In this document: one piece after another, positions 16,508 to 25,629 of the stretch
Position numbering within the stretch: the stretch's first letter is position 1
Layout of the letters: every line of letters starts with the position of its first letter
Assembly: GCA_003819715.1 (NCBI GenBank)
Contig: RPQN01000019.1
Coordinates: 1 to 46,702 of the forward strand
Direction of reading: 5' to 3'
Origin: Ignavibacteriota bacterium
GTDB lineage: Bacteria > Bacteroidota > Ignavibacteria > UBA10030
Length of the DNA: 46,702 nt
Translations under genes and position numbers: made by a program
Notes under the pieces: generated by a model
What the model saw: only the letters and a program-made list of their open reading frames with translations
The model's database searches: none
Told to the model about the DNA's origin: nothing

Positions 16508-18927
16508 CCAATCGCGGGAATGGATACATCTGCATGACCGCTCTTGACTGCGACGGATCCGCCGTCGACTATATCGATGAGTTTCCGGGGGCGGTACAGT
16601 TCCGGAATGACAAGATCAACCGGACGGGCATATTCACTCTTGTTCAAAACAACCAATATCCGTTCATGAAAATCCGAACGCACATATGCATAGATCGACG
16701 TATCTGCCAGCAGCGTGTAGAAATCTCCATACCGCAGAGCGGAAGATTGCCTGCGCATCCTGGCGATTTTTTTTGTCTCACCCAGCATGCGTTTCTCAAA
16801 GATGGAAAGCTGATCGCCAAAGCGCATCATCCGGCGGTTGTCCGGGTCGTCGGCTCCGGTCATCCCGAATTCTGATCCGTAATAGATCGCCGGCAATCCG
16901 GGAATGGTAAACATATAGGCGAGATACAGCTCCGCTTTTTGGTAACTCGATGGATGGTCGACCGTCGGCGGATCGTTCCATGCCATCTCGCGCGTATCGA
17001 CGCCTTGATTCTTCACCTTCCCATCCGCATAGGCCATATACCGGACCTTATCATGGCTGTCCATAATATTGCCCATGAGATTATTGTACCCAAACGACGA
17101 AAATGATTTTTTTATATGAAAATCAACCGCGGAGAATGAACGGCCTGGTTCAAGAAATACCGGAATAGCAAAATAAGAAAGGTTGAAATTGAACTGCGCA
17201 CTGAGCTGGCCGTTGTTCACGTACGATGCGATCAGGTCATAATCTCCGAATGTCTCGCCAATCTGATACACCTGTTTGTGCCGGGGAATCTCAATCTGTT
17301 CCCTCAACTTTCGGGTGAGTGTCCGCCAGAAGCGGTTCGGCACATGTTTCACTGCATCGTGTCGGAATCCGTCTGCCCCGGTTTCGTTCATCCACCAGAT
17401 GGCATTATCGGAAACTGCGTCGAGAGCGGCTGTCGATTTTGTAAAATCGAATGACGGCATGTAGGGCTCAAACCAGGTCGTCAGGCGCTGTTCATCCCAG
17501 AGACGCAGGTTTTTACGCCCATCCGGCAAATCGAGCGTTCCAAACCAATCGGGATGTTTTTTATAAAAGGGGTGCTGAATGTGAACATGATGCGCGACAA
17601 TATCCAGGAGGACTTTGAGATGATGCCGGTGTGCATGAGCAATCAATATTTTGAGGTCGTTCATCGTGCCGAATTTCTCTTCCACTTTCCTGTCGCTGAT
17701 CGGCCAATAGCCGTGATATCCGCTGTACCACCGATGCGGAGGCGGATATTCCCGGTATGCATTATCCGGATTGTCATAGACCGGTGAAATCCACAGCGTA
17801 TTGACTCCCAGAGAATCGAAATATCCGTCATCGATCTTATTCCTGATCCCCTTGAAATCTCCCCCCTGATAATTTGCCTGGGAAAATATCGAATCGTGGA
17901 CTACCGGTTTATCATTCGATTTATCACCGTCGTTGAAACGGTCGATCATAATTGAATATATCATCCCGTCGTTCCAGGACGAAAAATCGGAAGTGTTTCC
18001 CGCAGGTTTCCCGTTGTGGAGAATAGCCTGCTGGATATTCGTTGTTTTGCCGCCTTGAGAGATCATCACCCGTAATACTTTTTCACCCTGAAGTTCATGG
18101 GTTCCCAGCCGTATTTCAATCCGTTGATCATGAACGGCAATTTCGGAGGAATTAATTTTCCGGTTGTTCAACAGAGCGATGATATTCTTTTGCAGCAGCG
18201 CCGGCCCTGGGCCTGTGGTTTCATAATAAAAGGAAAACGTCATTCCGTCGGCGGTTTCTGTCCGCTCCCCGAGATGGAGGAATACTTTTATCGAATCGGA
18301 CTCTTTGATACGAAGGACTGAATTATAATCGTCAAATCCTGTCGGGGTTTTTTCCTGATTGCTTGAATCCAGAATTTCTTTTCCATCGACCAGAAATTTG
18401 TAAATATAACTGCCAGGCTCGAGCGGAAGAGAGAGTTCGTACACCCCGGTCCCATTCCTATCGGTCAATTGATCCTTCTCTTTATTCCAATTATTAAAAC
18501 TTCCGGTCACAAACACTTTTGAACTCTTGCCCGAAGGTTTATAGAAAAACGTATGCAGCTGCTGTGTGGCCGTCATCCCCTGCACGATGACCGGAAAGGC
18601 ATAGGCATGACCCTGGAGCGTAAACTCCGCCAGTGTTGCGCCGATAAAACCATGCTTCGGCTGAAAACTCACCATATGGTCTCTTGAGTTGTAAGAAATC
18701 TGCAGATTCTCGTTCACACCGAATTTCAGCCGGTAATCCTTCGCATAAAACATATCGCTGATCAGAATCGTGTCTGTTTTCCCGTAGGAGACACGCACCG
18801 GTTGAATGAGGTCCCGGATATCCTCGGCCTGGCTGGACGGCATCTGACACAGCATCATGGTCAGGATCGGTACGAATTGTTTTATGAATGACTTCATAGG
18901 ATGATCCAATGATTTCTTAATAACCAA
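16483..18927 (-). CDS. GH13 alpha-amylase/cyclomaltodextrinase-like enzyme with AMPK/CBM48-type glycogen-binding domain
   Basis: FVTGSFNNWNKEKDQLTDRNGTGVYELSLPLEPGSYIYKFLVDGKEI; DIVAHHVH, DGFRHDAVKHVP, IGETFGDYDL, NIMDSHDKVR. Confidence 0.93.
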   Translation of the reverse strand: MVIKKSLDHPMKSFIKQFVPILTMMLCQMPSSQAEDIRDLIQPVRVSYGKTDTILISDMFYAKDYRLKFGVNENLQISYNSRDHMVSFQPKHGFIGATLAEFTLQGHAYAFPVIVQGMTATQQLHTFFYKPSGKSSKVFVTGSFNNWNKEKDQLTDRNGTGVYELSLPLEPGSYIYKFLVDGKEILDSSNQEKTPTGFDDYNSVLRIKESDSIKVFLHLGERTETADGMTFSFYYETTGPGPALLQKNIIALLNNRKINSSEIAVHDQRIEIRLGTHELQGEKVLRVMISQGGKTTNIQQAILHNGKPAGNTSDFSSWNDGMIYSIMIDRFNDGDKSNDKPVVHDSIFSQANYQGGDFKGIRNKIDDGYFDSLGVNTLWISPVYDNPDNAYREYPPPHRWYSGYHGYWPISDRKVEEKFGTMNDLKILIAHAHRHHLKVLLDIVAHHVHIQHPFYKKHPDWFGTLDLPDGRKNLRLWDEQRLTTWFEPYMPSFDFTKSTAALDAVSDNAIWWMNETGADGFRHDAVKHVPNRFWRTLTRKLREQIEIPRHKQVYQIGETFGDYDLIASYVNNGQLSAQFNFNLSYFAIPVFLEPGRSFSAVDFHIKKSFSSFGYNNLMGNIMDSHDKVRYMAYADGKVKNQGVDTREMAWNDPPTVDHPSSYQKAELYLAYMFTIPGLPAIYYGSEFGMTGADDPDNRRMMRFGDQLSIFEKRMLGETKKIARMRRQSSALRYGDFYTLLADTSIYAYVRSDFHERILVVLNKSEYARPVDLVIPELYRPRKLIDIVDGGSVAVKSGHADVSIPAIGWRAYKIQ

Positions 18928-18973
18928 TAGTCGAAAACCATGATTTTCTCATTACACTTCTCGAAGGGTTCGT

Positions 18974-20251
18974 TCAATGATCTGATGCTGCGCCGATTTT
19001 TCGTTTCTCCTTCACCAAAGTCCAGAAGAGCGCTGAAAGAGCGAGCGCGACGCCGCTGATGATAAACAGAGTATTCTTATCGGCCGCATTTTTTATGATC
19101 GTTCCCACCAGAAGACTCACGAGAAGCTGCGGCAAAACGACCGAGAGATTGAATATTCCCATAAAGAATCCAGTCCGGCTTTGATCGATCTTTTCCGTCA
19201 TGATGGCGAACGGCAGGCTGACCACCGCAGCCCATCCGATGCCTGCAACCGACATCAGGATATAGAGCATCGTAGGAGTCGATCCCCAGAAGGCCATGCC
19301 GAAATAACTGATGGACATTATTGCCACGCATGTGAGATGCGTTCTCACACGGCCGATCTTTTCCACGACGGGCTCCAGAACGAACGCCGGCAGAATAAAA
19401 CCGACCGTATTGAGAATGGCAAACGCGACGGAGATGATCTGTCCCGAATGCGCATTGATGACGCTTTGATCTGCGATGCCCTGAAAATACTTTTGCTGGA
19501 TAAACGCGATGATATAGACAAACATGGTTTGAATGCCGATCCAGGAAAAACCATGCGCAAAATAAATGCGGAACAATTGCCCCCATTCGGTTGCAGTCGC
19601 AGGCTTTTTTTTCGTATCGGCTTCCGCCGCTGCCTGGTATTGTCTGCTCTCCGTGATGAAGAACATGGGAACAAAGGAGAACAGAAACACCAGCGCCACT
19701 CCGGCATAAATAAGAATATAATTTCCGAGTGTTGCTCCGATGAGATACGCCAGCACGCCGAAGAAACCGGAAATGGTCTGCATCCAGGTATACCCTTTCG
19801 TGCGCGGATTTCCCTCCGGAGTGACGTCAGCGATAATGGAACGCGTCGGATTGAAACTGATATTAATTGCAAGATCGAGGGTCAGCGCAACAACGATCGC
19901 AACCGCCAGCAAACTCCTGACGCCGAATTGAGCGGCGATGACATCGATATTGGGCAGCGCGATCAGCATTCCCGCAGCAAGATCACCCCCGATCAAGACG
20001 AACGGCCGGCGGCGTCCGCCCCAGAACCACACCTTGTCACTGATCAAACCGATGATGACCTGACCGAATATTCCGGCGAGCGGTCCCGCAGCCCAGACGA
20101 ACCCGACTTCATCAATATTCAAATGGTATCTGGTTGTCAACAGCCAGCTTAAAGCAGAAATCTGGATGGAGAGGGCAAATCCCATTGCCGTCGCCGGCAG
20201 ACTGAGCAATACGTAAAATGATTTTGTCAGATGTTCCTGTATGCGCCGCAT
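18974..20251 (-). CDS. MFS sugar transporter, SLC45/GPH-like (second copy in the locus)
   Basis: Multi-TM; GLISDKVWFWGGRRRPFVLIGG; packed between GH13 and GH57 genes. Confidence 0.87.
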   Translation of the reverse strand: MRRIQEHLTKSFYVLLSLPATAMGFALSIQISALSWLLTTRYHLNIDEVGFVWAAGPLAGIFGQVIIGLISDKVWFWGGRRRPFVLIGGDLAAGMLIALPNIDVIAAQFGVRSLLAVAIVVALTLDLAINISFNPTRSIIADVTPEGNPRTKGYTWMQTISGFFGVLAYLIGATLGNYILIYAGVALVFLFSFVPMFFITESRQYQAAAEADTKKKPATATEWGQLFRIYFAHGFSWIGIQTMFVYIIAFIQQKYFQGIADQSVINAHSGQIISVAFAILNTVGFILPAFVLEPVVEKIGRVRTHLTCVAIMSISYFGMAFWGSTPTMLYILMSVAGIGWAAVVSLPFAIMTEKIDQSRTGFFMGIFNLSVVLPQLLVSLLVGTIIKNAADKNTLFIISGVALALSALFWTLVKEKRKIGAASDH

Positions 20252-20269
20252 ATCTGCTCCCTTATGAGT

Positions 20270-22537
20270 TTATTTTACGCCGAATGTATCCAGAATGATC
20301 AACGGTTCGCCCGGTTTCACCGGACTCATGTAACTACGGTTATTGGCGGAGAACTCTTCACCCGGCACCCAGACTCCTTCGTCTCCGCTGTTGGTATATT
20401 TATATTCCACTTTATTATTCGGCGGCACCAGTAATTCGACGGACCAAATACCGTCGCCTTTGTTCCGGTCGCCATGAGTCCCATCGTCATACATGTTTAT
20501 GAGGTTGGGCGTCCAATTCCCGAGCGCACTCTGGTTGCCGACAATGAATATCGACCGGGGGACCTGAATTTTTGCCGCATTCACCTGAAAGAGCACCGCG
20601 ACCATATCTTTTTTACTTTGCGCCATCGTCCCCTGAGATTGATCATCGGCATTTGCCCGGCCGGAAATAAGAGGAAGAAATTCGCGCTGCGGCATTTCCG
20701 CTCCCGTTTCCAGTGCAAAGTGATAGACATTCTTCAACAACGTCACATAGGCGCGATCGAACGGTTTATCGCCTCCCGGTGCAGTCTGATCATTGCCGTA
20801 CCACCAGAACCAATCGGACCCTTCAGCCGCATACATCGATTCCCAGGCTTTGTAGGCAAACCATGCCGAAGTTCCTTTTGGGGGAACCGGTGCCGAAGGA
20901 TGAGGCGGCTGAATGCCGGAGTGCTCGAGGTCATTTCGCGCGGTGAGAAGATATTCCCATGCCTGATTCTCTTCGCTCTCTCCTATCCACGTATCAAAAT
21001 TTGCATTGATCCAGGAACCCGGCCAGAGCCGCTGCAGTTTTTGCATCGAGACGGCGGGATGCGCGGGGATATGCCTCTCAGGATTCCCATCAATGAATTC
21101 AGTCGGTGTCACGGTTTTGATCTGGCCGGATGCTTCCAGGTCGGTCAGTTTTCGATACATGGCATTGAGAAATTCTTTCCCGTCCGTATCGTACCGGTAG
21201 GACTCCCACGCATTCTCGCCGTCCAGAATGACGGTGAGCAATCGATCCGCTGAACTCCCGGGATCCGCATAGTTCAATACGCTCTTGATGAAATCATTGG
21301 CGGCGTCTTCGCCTTTAAAGGTCTGATAGGTAAACCCAATCTTGTCCGAAATTTCCGTATCCCGAAAGACGACGGCGATCGTTGCAGAGGTTTTGGTCTC
21401 GTCCAGAACGGCGTATGGAAAATATTTCGGCTGGTTCAGCGGAGTTGACCGGGCGAGGACCTTCTCGTCCGTCGCGATCCATTGAATGCCATGGTTCTTC
21501 AGGAGCGGCAGAATGTCATTTGCCACCGAACCTTCAGCGGGCCACATCCCTGAAGGTCTGACGCCAAATTGCTTTGTGTAGTAATCGACGGCTTTCGCAA
21601 TTTGCGCATCCGCGTCCTGCGGATAATGAAACCGGCGCGGAGCCGGATCGTTCGGCTGGCATATCTTTTCCAGATCGCTGTCATAAATCAATGGAAGGAT
21701 CGGATGGTAAAATGGAGTGGTGATAATTTCGATCTGTCCTTGATGCGTGTCGCGATGGTACATCAGCTGTTTATGAACTGGGATGACCGCAGAGAGCACG
21801 TTGTATGTCTCAGCAATGAGACGGTTGCAATCTTCTTCGCTGATTTTTTTCCTGAGCGTATATGTCCCGTCATTGTTCCGTACGATCAGATCCCGCAAAT
21901 CCACCGTCAAGCCATTCGCAAGAACGACTCGTTGCACGAGAAAATCGGGATCAAAATAAGCAAGAAAGAACCAGAATTTTATCTCGCGCCGTTCCTGTGC
22001 GGACAACACCTGTGAACCGCCTGCGATATATTTGTCCTTGAGCGCTTTGTATTGCGGGAAGCGGTCGATCATGACACTGCTGATCGCCAGTGCATTCCAG
22101 GGATTTCGGAGCAGGTATGCGAGATCATCCCCGGTAAATTCCTCGGCCGGCTTCAGGGCTAAATCGATCCATGGGTCCGTTTTGCCGGCCCAGGCATTTA
22201 AAAATCTTTTTGCATCGACTCTCTTCTTCTTCACATCGACGAACGGCTTCAACCGTTGAACATAATACTCATCAAGCTGATATAACAGGGATGAAGTAAG
22301 GTTGACCGTGCAGTGGATTTTCGGATATTTTCCGATAAGGGCTGCCATATCGTAATAATCCTTCGTCCCATGCGTTCTCACCCACGGTCCCTGCAGCTGG
22401 TCCTTTGCCGGATCGAGATACAAGGGCTGATGCTGGTGCCAGATAATATTGAGATACAAGGGCTTCTTCGGCGGATCCGCTTGCGGCCAGAGCAGTGCCG
22501 GAAATACGAGAATCAACGAAAGATATTTGAATGTCAT
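20270..22537 (-). CDS. GH57 amylolytic glycosidase with C-terminal starch-binding (CBM20-like) module
   Basis: LYLNIIWHQHQPLYLDPAKDQ; GMWPAEGSV (nucleophile Glu); TVILDGENAWESY (Asp); C-terminal SIFIVGNQSALGNWTPNLINMYDDGTHGDRNKGDGIWSVELLVPPNNKVEYKYTN. Confidence 0.93.
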   Translation of the reverse strand: MTFKYLSLILVFPALLWPQADPPKKPLYLNIIWHQHQPLYLDPAKDQLQGPWVRTHGTKDYYDMAALIGKYPKIHCTVNLTSSLLYQLDEYYVQRLKPFVDVKKKRVDAKRFLNAWAGKTDPWIDLALKPAEEFTGDDLAYLLRNPWNALAISSVMIDRFPQYKALKDKYIAGGSQVLSAQERREIKFWFFLAYFDPDFLVQRVVLANGLTVDLRDLIVRNNDGTYTLRKKISEEDCNRLIAETYNVLSAVIPVHKQLMYHRDTHQGQIEIITTPFYHPILPLIYDSDLEKICQPNDPAPRRFHYPQDADAQIAKAVDYYTKQFGVRPSGMWPAEGSVANDILPLLKNHGIQWIATDEKVLARSTPLNQPKYFPYAVLDETKTSATIAVVFRDTEISDKIGFTYQTFKGEDAANDFIKSVLNYADPGSSADRLLTVILDGENAWESYRYDTDGKEFLNAMYRKLTDLEASGQIKTVTPTEFIDGNPERHIPAHPAVSMQKLQRLWPGSWINANFDTWIGESEENQAWEYLLTARNDLEHSGIQPPHPSAPVPPKGTSAWFAYKAWESMYAAEGSDWFWWYGNDQTAPGGDKPFDRAYVTLLKNVYHFALETGAEMPQREFLPLISGRANADDQSQGTMAQSKKDMVAVLFQVNAAKIQVPRSIFIVGNQSALGNWTPNLINMYDDGTHGDRNKGDGIWSVELLVPPNNKVEYKYTNSGDEGVWVPGEEFSANNRSYMSPVKPGEPLIILDTFGVK

Positions 22538-22555
22538 GAGAATCGCCCGCCTCTC

Positions 22556-25500
22556 TTATTTCATCAATACAATTTTCATGGGTTCCGATGCGCTTCCGGT
22601 TTCGAGACGGACGAAGTATACTCCTGAACTTGCCTGCACTCCGGCGTCTGTTTTCCCATTCCACATCACCTGATGAACTCCGGCAGAATAAAGAGTATTT
22701 GTCAGTTCAGCAATTTCTTTTCCCAGGACATTATAGACGAATATTTTTACACGACTCTGCTCCGGGAGATCAAATTGGATCACCGTTTGGGGGTTAAACG
22801 GATTTGGATAATTCTGATACAATTGAAGTTTCCCCGGTGCAATATCAGACCTCCCTCGTTCCATACCGCTCGGAATTTGAAGCCGCTTTGCGCTGTCCGC
22901 CAGGATGCATATCGCAGATCCATATGACGGCAGCGAGAGATTCAGAATCGCGGCGCCGTTGGAAAAATGAATCGGGGTGGTGGTATTATTATATAAATCG
23001 CTGACGATATAATTGCCGCCGTCATTGACCCATCCGCCAAGATCGGCAACGGAAATCGTGATGGATACCGTGGACGGAGTGGAACCGAAATTTACTGCGA
23101 CAATGCCATCTTCATAGGCCGTCGGACGTGTATAGGCATAGACCAGTCCATCGGTGCTCCTAAGGCGTCTCATCGAATGTGTCGAGAATGCTTTATATTG
23201 TCCCCGAATTTGTGCGAGCTTCTGGTAATGCGGCGTAAGGAGTGATTTCCCGGAAAAGCTCCAATCGATCGTACCGCGCCGCCGGCTGTCGAAATTATTA
23301 TCCCCGTATCCTTTCCCGACCTCCTGTCCGTTCCATATCATCGGGAGTCCCGGAACCGTGAAGATAGTACTGGCCATCGGCATGGTTTTCATAAACGTAG
23401 TCGCTGCATCCAGTGATCCGCCGGATGAATAAAAATAAGCAATACGATCTTCGTCCTGCGACTCCATGAAACGCATGTATTCGGAATTCGGCCCCGGATA
23501 AAATCCGCCGTTGGTGATATCTCCGTCCAGACTGTTCACTGCAGACGTGTTGAATTCAAATCCGCGGACCTGATTAAAATATAATTTAAAATCATAAGCA
23601 GCATCGACCCCGCCGTTCACTCCTCCGCTGGTGTTGTCCGCGTAGATAACCTCTGTCCCCGATCCTGTTCCGTCATCTTCTGCCAGCAGCAGGATATCCG
23701 GTTTGATATGCTTCAATGCATCGCGAACCGGCTTCCCCATAACTTGTTCACCATATCGCCGGTGCGGCCCCCAATAGACATCGAACCGGTAGCCGTCCAG
23801 GCCGAATTCTTTAATCCAATATTTGTAAACGTTGATCATTTCCTGCCGTGCATCGATATCCGTCCAGTTATAATTCAACAACTGGTCGCTGAAGCCGCTG
23901 TAATAATTGAATCCATCGGCGTCCAGTGACTGACCGAGTCCGTTATCGTTGTGCGGAATAATCGTGTGCTGGTACCAATTCCAGTACGGAGATTTTTGTT
24001 TATTCGCATGGGCATCGACAGACCAGGGATGAAAACGGCTTGTATGATTTGGTGTGACATCCAGAATCACTTTGAGACCAAGCGCATGAGCCTGAGTGAT
24101 AAAATTTTTAAAGTCCTGATTCGTCCCGTATTCCGGCGCAACGTTGTAAAAATCGACAATATTATATCCCGGCCCGCTCTGCTGATTAATGGGAGATGCG
24201 TTTTTCATGACCGGCATCATCCAGACAATGTTAAAGCCAAGGTCCTTTATGTATGGCAGCCTCAGGGCAGCCGCATTTAATGTACCGGTGCTCGAAACCG
24301 CCTTGGGAAACAGAAAATAAATCCGCCCCTTTTTGACCCAATCAGGATTGCTCGCAATGGTCGGATTGGTGATTGAACCGCCATCATGAACAACGAAAGA
24401 GGAACGCGTTGTATCTCCATGTCCGTCCGGATCTGTGACGATCAATCCAAAATAATATTCCCCGGGAACAGGAGGTTTTACGATCGATACCTGAACTGCT
24501 GTCTGGCCGTTCAGACCAAGAGGCTGTAAAGGATCGTCAAGCCATCGAAAATTTGAAAGCGCTTGCGAGTCGGGATCTGTGCTCGCAGATGCATCCAGGA
24601 GAACAGAGCCGCCCGAAGACGTTGCAGTCACCGCCGCCCATGGTGTATGGTTCACGAGACGCGTCACAAGAACACTGTCCCGGCCGAGCAGAGTAGATAC
24701 CACAATCCAATTTTGCCCCTCTTGAATTGCCGTGGTATCGATGAAAGATCCATTGAGTACAGACGCTGTCTTTCCTCTCCCATTTACGGACAACGTGACT
24801 GAAGAAACCAAGCTGTCTAAGCCCGATCCATCCGGTTTCAGTACAATGCCTGCGGTGATGTATGCCGGCTTCCAGGTTGTAAATGCCGGTGTTTGAATTT
24901 GAACCGGGCGTGCCCGCACTTCAAAACGGACAGAATCCGTTCTGGCCGTTGAGCCGTCTGAAACGCTTACTGTAAATGTATGGGTGCCGTCGGCAAGCCC
25001 CGCAGGTTTATATGTAAAAATTCCTGATGCGGTGTTATAATAGAGAGAAGGATTCGCGATCACCGTTCCATCGACCGATGCCGTGAGCGTGGCGGCAGGA
25101 TTTCCCGTTGGTTGGAAGATTCCTGCAGAGAGCGATGGGGCATTGGTCCGGCAAACAAATTTGGATCCACTTGCGATGGCCTCGACGGTATAGGGATATG
25201 CGCAAAACTGAAACAACACCAGGCTGTTTACCTCCAGCACTGAATTCTGAATTCCGTTGCTCTCGGTGAGAACCGACCGGTTCAGGGGATCAATGATCCA
25301 GCTCCAATCGGTCGGCGTTACACTCCGCTGCCGATAAATTTTATATTGATAACTCCCGAATGGAAGAGAAATCGTTTTCATCCAACAGCCTGACGCAGCC
25401 TCAAGGCTGTCCGCCTGTGAAACGTCTCCGGCAGCAATCGTACCGCCTGTATTTGATCCCCAATTGTTAAACGTCCCGGGAAAATTTACCCGGGGATAGT

Positions 25501-25621
25501 TTGCATCCGAGAAATAGCGGAATGTGATTCGCACGGCCGGCTGAGCATACAAATTCGTAAGGCAGAACAGCGAAAGAATGACCGCAGGGATGAGAGCAGA
25601 GTTCAACAAAGATTTATGCAT
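22556..25621 (-). CDS. T9SS-exported GH13 alpha-amylase-family protein (glycogen-binding domain, Ig-like domains, GH13, T9SS CTD)
   Basis: NFPGTFNNWGSNTGG; GH13 motifs ILDVTPNHTS, LDGYRFDVYWGPH, LLLAEDDG; C-terminal LYQNYPNPFNPQTVIQFDLPEQSRVKIFVYNVLGKEIAEL...SSGVYFVRLETGSASEPMKIVLMK. Confidence 0.93.
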   Translation of the reverse strand: MHKSLLNSALIPAVILSLFCLTNLYAQPAVRITFRYFSDANYPRVNFPGTFNNWGSNTGGTIAAGDVSQADSLEAASGCWMKTISLPFGSYQYKIYRQRSVTPTDWSWIIDPLNRSVLTESNGIQNSVLEVNSLVLFQFCAYPYTVEAIASGSKFVCRTNAPSLSAGIFQPTGNPAATLTASVDGTVIANPSLYYNTASGIFTYKPAGLADGTHTFTVSVSDGSTARTDSVRFEVRARPVQIQTPAFTTWKPAYITAGIVLKPDGSGLDSLVSSVTLSVNGRGKTASVLNGSFIDTTAIQEGQNWIVVSTLLGRDSVLVTRLVNHTPWAAVTATSSGGSVLLDASASTDPDSQALSNFRWLDDPLQPLGLNGQTAVQVSIVKPPVPGEYYFGLIVTDPDGHGDTTRSSFVVHDGGSITNPTIASNPDWVKKGRIYFLFPKAVSSTGTLNAAALRLPYIKDLGFNIVWMMPVMKNASPINQQSGPGYNIVDFYNVAPEYGTNQDFKNFITQAHALGLKVILDVTPNHTSRFHPWSVDAHANKQKSPYWNWYQHTIIPHNDNGLGQSLDADGFNYYSGFSDQLLNYNWTDIDARQEMINVYKYWIKEFGLDGYRFDVYWGPHRRYGEQVMGKPVRDALKHIKPDILLLAEDDGTGSGTEVIYADNTSGGVNGGVDAAYDFKLYFNQVRGFEFNTSAVNSLDGDITNGGFYPGPNSEYMRFMESQDEDRIAYFYSSGGSLDAATTFMKTMPMASTIFTVPGLPMIWNGQEVGKGYGDNNFDSRRRGTIDWSFSGKSLLTPHYQKLAQIRGQYKAFSTHSMRRLRSTDGLVYAYTRPTAYEDGIVAVNFGSTPSTVSITISVADLGGWVNDGGNYIVSDLYNNTTTPIHFSNGAAILNLSLPSYGSAICILADSAKRLQIPSGMERGRSDIAPGKLQLYQNYPNPFNPQTVIQFDLPEQSRVKIFVYNVLGKEIAELTNTLYSAGVHQVMWNGKTDAGVQASSGVYFVRLETGSASEPMKIVLMK

Positions 25622-25629
25622 GATTCACA

